Source: Monocercomonoides exilis (Eukaryota > Preaxostyla > Oxymonadida > Polymastigidae). Taken from it: DNA of 64,000 nt. The notes beneath the pieces are model-generated. The model saw only the letters and a program-made list of their open reading frames with translations. It was not told the origin of the DNA and searched no databases. Shown in pieces: positions 57,957-64,000 of this stretch (position 1 is the stretch's first letter; every line of letters begins with the position of its first letter). The position numbers were made by a program, and so were the translations under genes. The stretch is from assembly GCA_001643675.2 (NCBI GenBank), contig LSRY02000025.1:808001-872000 (forward strand). The letters run 5' to 3'.

Positions 57957-59038
57957 GAATGAAAAAGAAATGAGAAAAAAGAATGTGTATTTGAAAGAAG
58001 AGAATTTCAATTGCGCTGGTGATCATCGCCAGTGATGTTTGTTTTGTGTTTGTTTTTATCCTTAAGTTTGCTAATTTGTTTGAGCAAAGCACATATTTTG
58101 CTCCTCTTGGGTTCATTTTTGCAGAACAGGCGATTCTCAACGACAGAGTCGCACTGTCATGTGCTTCTGCATCCTTGCTCAGGCTTGCGACAACAAAGGG
58201 CTTTCCCAAAAGCCCTCCAGCAACCAATTATCGATTGTCTGAGCCAGGCCTTGCCAATTCGCATTGCATCACCCTCGGACTTCTTGGCCAAAGAATGGCA
58301 CAAAAGCCAAACACAAAAGGGTATTCAATATGCTGAGGTTGGAGGCTTCGACAATTATATTTTTGTATGTTAGCTTTAATGATTAATTTGTCTTATTTTG
58401 TTCGGTTTCTGCTCATTTTGCTCTTCATTATTTATCTGAGCTTATTCAACTTTTCTTCTTCGTTTTTGGATGCAGCAAAGTTTTTACAAATTTCAGCCAT
58501 TCATTCACACATTCTGTGAATTTGATCTTCATTTTGATAATTGAAATATGTATTTCCACTGTATCCTTTTTTTTGTAATAATTACAGTTGTTTTAATAGT
58601 TTTCGTTTTCCTTATTCAGCGAAAATTCAATTCAATCAAACTTAAATCTTTTCACTAATTTCAGTCAATTTATAAAATTACTTAGTATTAATATTTTTCT
58701 TTCGTTCACGTATTTGGAAATTTTTGTTGCTTATAACTTTGTATAGTCAAATAGCATTATTGTAAATCACATTTTGAGATTGAGTGTGTTTTTTTAGTGT
58801 TGATTGAAAAGTAACTTTTTTTTCAATTTTTGTTCATTATTAGTCAGTCAAAATTATAGAATTCAGCAAAGCAAATTATTTATTTTTATATTTATTTTTA
58901 AAGGACGAAAGGAACATGCAAAAAGGTCATGCGGATTTTGCATCTGTTCTTATCAACACTGCAACAAATCAAATCCAAAGATCATAATCAACTGATTAAC
59001 TTCGACAATGATGATTCAGTAATAAAAATATCGTTTTT

Positions 59039-59079
<41 letters not shown>

Positions 59080-59209
59080 TATTTATTGTCACCCAAAAAA
59101 TTAATCAGTGCTCAACAAAATAAAACGGGACGAAAAAGTTCTTTCTCTCTAGAGTTCTTTAAGAAAAAAAATAAATAACAGAAAACTTTCAAAGTATTTT
59201 TATAAACTA
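57957..59209. other. 3' flank of receptor B and AT-rich spacer
   Basis: 57957-58350 is duplicated downstream of gene A (11035-11430). The remainder is AT-rich with no supported exon. A T-tract of about 33 lies at 59040-59073. Confidence 0.55.
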
Positions 59210-59586
59210 CAGTTTGCGCAAAAAATACCGGACATCGCAAAAAATACCGGACAAGATCGATATCTCAATAACCGCAAGAAGAAAAATTCTGACAATTTTC
59301 CTCAAAACGTATCTCATCAATGCAAACTCGCGTGACATAAAAGACTTTTAGGACAGCTTCGCTTGAGCTCAGAAAAAATTATTTTCAAAATATCGGAGAA
59401 ATTGGATTTTGAGTTTCTCCGAGATTTTTAAAATTATTTTCTCTGAGCATAAACGAGGAAGTAATGAAAGTCTTATACGTCACGTGAGTTTGTATTGATG
59501 AGGTATATCTTTAGGAAAATTGTCAGAATTTTTCCTCTTGCGGTTATTGAGATATCGATCTTGTCCGGTATTTTTTGCGATATCTG
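59210..59586. mobile_element. Tc1/mariner-like foldback MITE
   Basis: The 377-bp element is nearly all inverted repeat. The left arm (TACCGGACAAGATCGATATC... from about 59250) and the right arm (complement of ...GATATCGATCTTGTCCGGTA near 59550-59570) pair over about 170 bases each, with a short loop near 59400. The outer ends are CAGTTTGCGC and its counterpart TTGCGATATCTG, flanked on each side by TA (59208-59209 and 59587-59588), as expected for the TA target duplication of Tc1/mariner transposition. The left end has an extra copy of GCAAAAAATACCGGACA. There is no transposase frame, so it is non-autonomous. Confidence 0.75.
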
Positions 59587-59588
59587 TA

Positions 59589-61063
59589 ACAATCACCAAG
59601 TTAAATTTTTATTGTCCAAAATTATTCATTAAAAACAATATTTTCAATACTAAAAATAGATTTTTGTGTTTTATTTTGTTGAACAAATTTATTTAAACAC
59701 AAATCTGCAAAATCCAAAAATTGTAATTAAAGAACAAAATATTCTGTTTTTATTGAAAAAAACTACATATAGAGAAAATAATTGTGATAATAAATTTTTA
59801 TCTTTTTAATAGCACAAAATTGAAAATGTATGAAAAAAAGGAAAAAATGTTCTTGCACACAAAAATGTGACTATTTCTTGGGTGAGTATTTATGAAATCA
59901 TAACCTTTTTTTGTGTGTAATTATTTCAAAGATTGTTTGCCTTTGGGAAGAGATTTTGTTTTCAAATGCAAAAATTATCATAACTATATCAAAAACAAAT
60001 TCATGATCAGAAATAAAAATAAAGAGGTCTTGAATAAGCCTGTTCACTTTTCAGTGTTCATATGGGTAAAAATATTTCACTTCAGGCATATTCATTGAAA
60101 AATTATGCACTTTTCATTGACTATTTTTTATCAAAAAATAATACAAAAATGGTTCTATTTTTTGACATTCGTGAAATGATGTAAAATTTTATGTTTTGAT
60201 TTCAATAGCGCATGTATCAGGATATGAAAATATAATTTATTTCAAAATCTGAGAAAGTGAAATATAGTTGTGAGAGAAACAATTTTTTCTAGCTTTGTGC
60301 ATAAAAAGCTTGAAAGTCCGTATTTTCCCCCATATGGGGAAAAATATACAACTTCAGGTATTTTCATAGAAACATTATGCACTTTTTGTTGACTTTTTTA
60401 TATCAAAAAACACAACAAAAATAGTTCCATTTTTTGACATTTGTGAAATGTGGGAAAACTTTCTGTTTTGATTTCAATGATGTTTGTTTACAAATATGAA
60501 AATCAAATTTATCTTGCAATATTTTTTAGTTAAAAAATGTTGTAAGTGAAACTATTTTTTTGTGCTTTGTGCAAAAAATGCATGAAAGTCCGTGTTTTCC
60601 CCCATTTGTTGACATTCAATAGAAATAAATGAACAAAAAATTTCAAAAGAGAACAAAACTTATTATCAAAATATATAATCACCGACATATTGATAATATT
60701 TGAAGCGATTATTTCCGATTGAGACTGTATTGTCAAATTTGACAGAAGGTTGAAAAATTTTCAATACACAAAAGTTTGTTATATCAAAGAATTTAAAAAA
60801 TTTATTCAGGTGTTGAAATCTTCATGTTTAAATAGAATCCATTTTTTTGCAACTGAATCTTTATTTATTAATTTCATGATTTATTCTTTCACTAATTTAA
60901 CTTGTCTTCTTTTTTCCTATCATTTTTTTAGGTTTATTAATTCAATTTGTTTCAATTATTATTTAATTTATTTTCATTTTATTATTATATTTTTTAAAAA
61001 ATGAATTGACATAAATGACTCTTCTTTGTTCAGCTGAAAGAATTTATTTCACTAACAGACTTC

Positions 61064-61107
<44 letters not shown>

Positions 61108-61316
61108 ATTACAATATCGATTGTGTTTCTTTCACGATCTGATTTACTTTTTTTTCTGTTGAGTGGAAAGAAAATTTGCACAATAATTTTTTTTATTTTT
61201 TGTAATGAACGAAAAATTGAAAAAATTGTGAAATGGAATTGAAATGATGAAATGTTATTTAAGAAATAACAAACAACGTATTATTTTACGGATCACTTGA
61301 TGTACAAAACAACTCA
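59589..61316. other. AT-rich spacer with tandem repeat pair
   Basis: No gene is recognised. It contains the tandem 277-bp repeats at 60059-60607, a repeat end near 59880-59910 (GGGTGAGTATTTATGAAATC), and a T-tract of about 36 at 61068-61103. All reading frames are short and AT-driven. Confidence 0.55.
60059..60607 (+). repeat. Two tandem copies of a 277-bp unit with inverted ends
   Basis: Unit 1 (60059-60336) and unit 2 (60331-60607) share ordered blocks: ACTTCAGG, ATTATGCACTTTT, TTGACTTTTT, CATTTTTTGACATT, TTTTGATTTCAATG, CTTTGTGC and TGAAAGTCCGT. Each unit starts CATATGGG[T/G]AAAAAT-like and ends with the near-complement ATTTTCCCCCATATG, and the two units share the CCCCCATATGGGG junction. 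Copies also occur at 42265-42532 and inverted at 43349-43616. It is probably a short non-autonomous element. Confidence 0.65.
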
Positions 61317-62531
61317 TTAATTTTGAAAGTTCTTAAAGAAAATCAGGTTCATGTCCATTGCATCAAATCCTCCCTCTTCTTCCATCTTTTCAACCCATTT
61401 TCTATGAAGCTCCATCATTTGCTTTATCTGTTGTTCTCGAGACCGACATACACAATTACAACAAATTGGTAAACGAGAAGAATTATAATTTTTCTCAATG
61501 TCTGTATCCATTTTATTCTTTTCACTTACTGTTTTTCCTTTGATTTCATTTATGCTATTTTCTTGTATTATCAAACAATTCACTCTCTGTTTCATCTTTT
61601 TCAATGTCAAATAAGATGTATGAACAATTTCCGCACACAGCTCTTCGTAGCCAAGCAAATTCCACAAAAAGCACATCACCAACCTGCTCCACACACTTCC
61701 AACAGAAGAAACACACGCATTGATTGCAAGTTCCTCCGCAATGCGAAGAGCAGCATAGCGCAAAAGTTGCGAATTGGAGCGTGTGAGACGCAGAACAAGC
61801 GGAAGAAGAACACGTGACGATAAAATGTAAAGAAGAGGCAGCTTCTGCGTGTTTTGAACGTTGACACTGCCTTCATTTGATGTGTGACCATCTGAATCTG
61901 CTGAGCCTTTTAACGACACTTCAATTGCACAATGCAGAAGTCGAAGCGCCGAATACAGCACTCCAAACTCGCTCATCATCTGTTTCGAATCTTCTTCGCT
62001 TTTCTTTGATTGCATGAGCTTCGCTTCTTCGGTCGTCTTTCGTTCTTTCAGTTCGTTCCTCCATCTTCGTCTCTTTTTGTCCAGTTGTATATCAACTTCC
62101 TGTTTGATTCTGGTTGAAGCACAAATCTCTTCAACCAGCGGTAGAATTGGCACATTCACAACTTGCTCGTAATCTCTGCCCAGCGCCTCGATGAGTATTT
62201 GCAGCACAGAAAGAGACTGCGCAATGAAAGGCGGCGGGAAGGGGAGATCAGAAGATGCTGATGAAGATAACGAAGAAGAAGGCTTCTGTTTTTTTGGTTT
62301 TTTCACAAACGAAATGGCGAGTTTCGCGATGCTTTTGACATACTTCTTTGACTGGAAATCTGCTATAAATGATTCGATTTTGGAAAATTCAACAATAACA
62401 ATAATAAAAAAAAATGATATGAATGAAAATTATTACCAAAAATAGAAAAGAAAGAAAGAATAAAGAAATTTTAAATTTTTTTAAATATTATCCGAAAAGA
62501 AAAATTATTTGCTTTTCTTATATTAAGAGCG

Positions 62532-62566
<35 letters not shown>

Positions 62567-63778
62567 ATACTTTTGTTTGCAACAATCCTTTTTAGAACGC
62601 AAAGAGCATTAATCGAAAGATTCGTGTATTGAACAATTTCCTTTGACTGCTCTGTCTTCTTTGTTGAGCCTGCAACATCCAGTAGCACAGGAACAATGCC
62701 ATTCACCAACTCTTCGTCTGCTGACAGATCAAGAGATAACTTTCCATACAACAGAGAAAGAAGGATGAGAGATTCTTCCCCAAGCTCAGTTTTATGATCT
62801 GTTGATGCTTGTTGAGCATTTCTCTCTTTTTCTGAAAGAATGCTATCTTCTTTGAAAGCATCTTGTTCTGCCTGCTGCTTTTTCTGGAATGCACAAAGCT
62901 CTTTTTTCAGTGTTTCCGTCAGTTTTCTGAACAAGTCTGAATTCTGAAGCAGAGGAAGTGGAGAGCTCGACAGAGAAGGCGTGGAGAACGGAAGCACATG
63001 CGAAGTGATGATAAACAGCAAATCGATGATGGCTCGTGTGACGGGCACAACATTAGCACCAAACAGAACGTACACAGAGTCATAAAATGAAGGAGTGACA
63101 ATTGAAATGATCTCATTTCTGGTCATTTCAGTTACCGCTTGCCCGACCCGCTTCAAAATAGGAGACGCTTTCTTCCCTCTTTCCTCCAGCTCTTCCTTTT
63201 CCAAGTGTTCATTTAGCATTCGATTTCGTAGTGTACCACTTTCTGTGTTATCACTGCTATCTTCATCATCACTGTCGTTGTCATCTTCTTCTGCACTTTC
63301 TCCCTTTCTGTCATACTCCATTCTACCATTCCCCATCTTTTCTCTGCTTTTCCCTTTCCCTTTCCCCTTCCTCCTTCCTTTCCCCTTCTCTTCCTCTGCG
63401 CCGAGTCTCATCACATTCACAGCCTCTGTCACAAGCGTCTCAATCAGCGATGGCACCACTCGCTGCATCCTCAGCCGCGCTAGCTGCACTGGTGGTGGCA
63501 GCCCAATCTCAAACGGAATGACACTCGCCACTTCAGATAGAAGCTCAGGTGTCTTCATCGCTGCCTGCTTTGGCTGCGATGCCACCAGCTGCCACATAAT
63601 TCCCTGTGTCGGGCGAGCTTTTGTGCAGCGGGCAACCGTGTCCTCCAGCTGCTCTGGGAAGAAGAGGGAGTCGAGGCGATACATCAGCGCCCACAGATCT
63701 CCCTCGGACGGAGAAAGCATCAGAGCTCCGTTGATCCAGCTCCTGGCTTTGAAGTAGTCTCCTTTGCGCCAATACATT
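61317..63778 (-). CDS. PRP6: PRP6-like HAT/TPR protein with long C-terminal region (5' partial)
   Basis: Exons seen are 63778-62571 and 62362-61317. They are joined across a 208-nt intron (GTATGT...TATAG) that contains a poly-T/poly-A tract of about 35, giving ...RIVANKTDFQSKKYVKS... and about 750 codons. An acceptor TTTAG at 63779 precedes the first exon, and the upstream exon lies beyond or at the window edge (possible GTGAAT donor near 63990), so the gene is incomplete. The first about 90 residues (MYWRKGDYFKARSWINGA, LWALMYRLDSLF, RCTKARPTQGIMWQLVA) follow the last HAT repeats of spliceosomal U5 protein PRP6 (FWxxxKxxKAREWFxR...GDxWAxxYKFE...RCxxAEPxHGExWxxVS). Known PRP6 ends about 30 residues later, but here about 650 more residues follow, including a Lys/Gly-rich stretch, an acidic run (SAEEDDNDSDDEDSSDN) and helical ARM-like segments. 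It could instead be another HAT protein. Confidence 0.55.
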
Positions 63779-64000
63779 CTAAAGAGGGAGAAATAGAAAT
63801 AGAAAGAAATAGAAAAAATTTGAAATTGAAAAACAAACAAAATTATGACAAATAATAATAATAATAATAATAATAAGAAAAAAAGAACATCACATTGATT
63901 GCGAAAGAAAAGTGATTCAACAAAACAAAAGGTTAAAAGCAATTCTCATTTAATTGAATGTTTTATTTTTTTCTTTCCACATTTCATTCACCCTTCAAAT
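63779..64000. other. Probable intron of the PRP6-like gene at the window edge
   Basis: AT-rich with an AAT microsatellite (about nine units, 63857-63883) and a pyrimidine-rich tract before the acceptor on the minus strand. No coding sequence is seen except possibly the last about 10 bases of the window. Confidence 0.5.

Noticed and set aside
1-64000. CRISPR arrays, rRNA or tRNA genes, bacterial operons
   Set aside because: No regularly spaced direct repeats, no rRNA-like or cloverleaf sequence recognised by eye; genes are eukaryotic with spliceosomal introns.

Overview
The window looks like nuclear DNA of a protist, most likely an oxymonad (Metamonada) close to Monocercomonoides. The clues are compact genes with many short introns (about 45-220 nt), AT-rich spacers full of small repeats, TAA and TGA used as true stops (so not the TAA/TAG=Gln code of some oxymonads), and two lineage-typical families: large beta-helix surface proteins ending in a degenerate kinase domain, and a helical 'conserved hypothetical' family that I remember as multicopy in Monocercomonoides. 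The organism call is inference; no search was possible.

Layout. 1-1791: AT-rich spacer with one MITE-like element. 1792-11034 (+): giant surface receptor-like gene A, with two single-base frame shifts. 12116-~26801 (-): glycosyltransferase whose last exon runs on into a Ser-rich low-complexity reading frame of more than 4,700 codons. 26872-27652 (+): five-exon TMEM128-like membrane protein. 28239-30426 (-): four-exon membrane-anchored papain-family peptidase. 30620-32203 (+): two-exon PfkB/adenosine-kinase-like sugar or nucleoside kinase. 32778-35529 (+): nine-exon ELP3. 36830-39870: decayed coiled-coil gene. 40425-41378 (-): truncated third copy of the receptor family. 41379-43760: spacer packed with dispersed repeats. 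44921-46490 (-): three-exon lineage-type helical protein. 46491-49970: decayed coding debris. 49971-57956 (+): intact receptor gene B, 2,661 residues. 57957-61316: spacer with a mariner-like foldback element and a tandem 277-bp repeat. 61317-63778 (-): 3' part of a PRP6-like gene that runs off the window.

The housekeeping genes (ELP3, TMEM128, PfkB kinase, cysteine peptidase, PRP6-like) form no operon and share no pathway. The connecting theme is the receptor family. Genes A and B share a duplicated block covering the 3' three quarters of the coding sequence plus about 400 bp of 3' flank, while their 5' ends differ. A third remnant lies inverted between them. The intact copy reads: signal or anchor segment, repeated right-handed beta-helix ectodomain built from about 350-residue CG...PC modules, single transmembrane helix, and a cytoplasmic tail with a kinase C-lobe that has lost its catalytic residues.

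Exon coordinates were reconstructed by hand from reading-frame continuity and GT-AG boundaries. The five small multi-exon genes (TMEM128, peptidase, PfkB, ELP3 and the helical protein) close in frame with a total length divisible by three.
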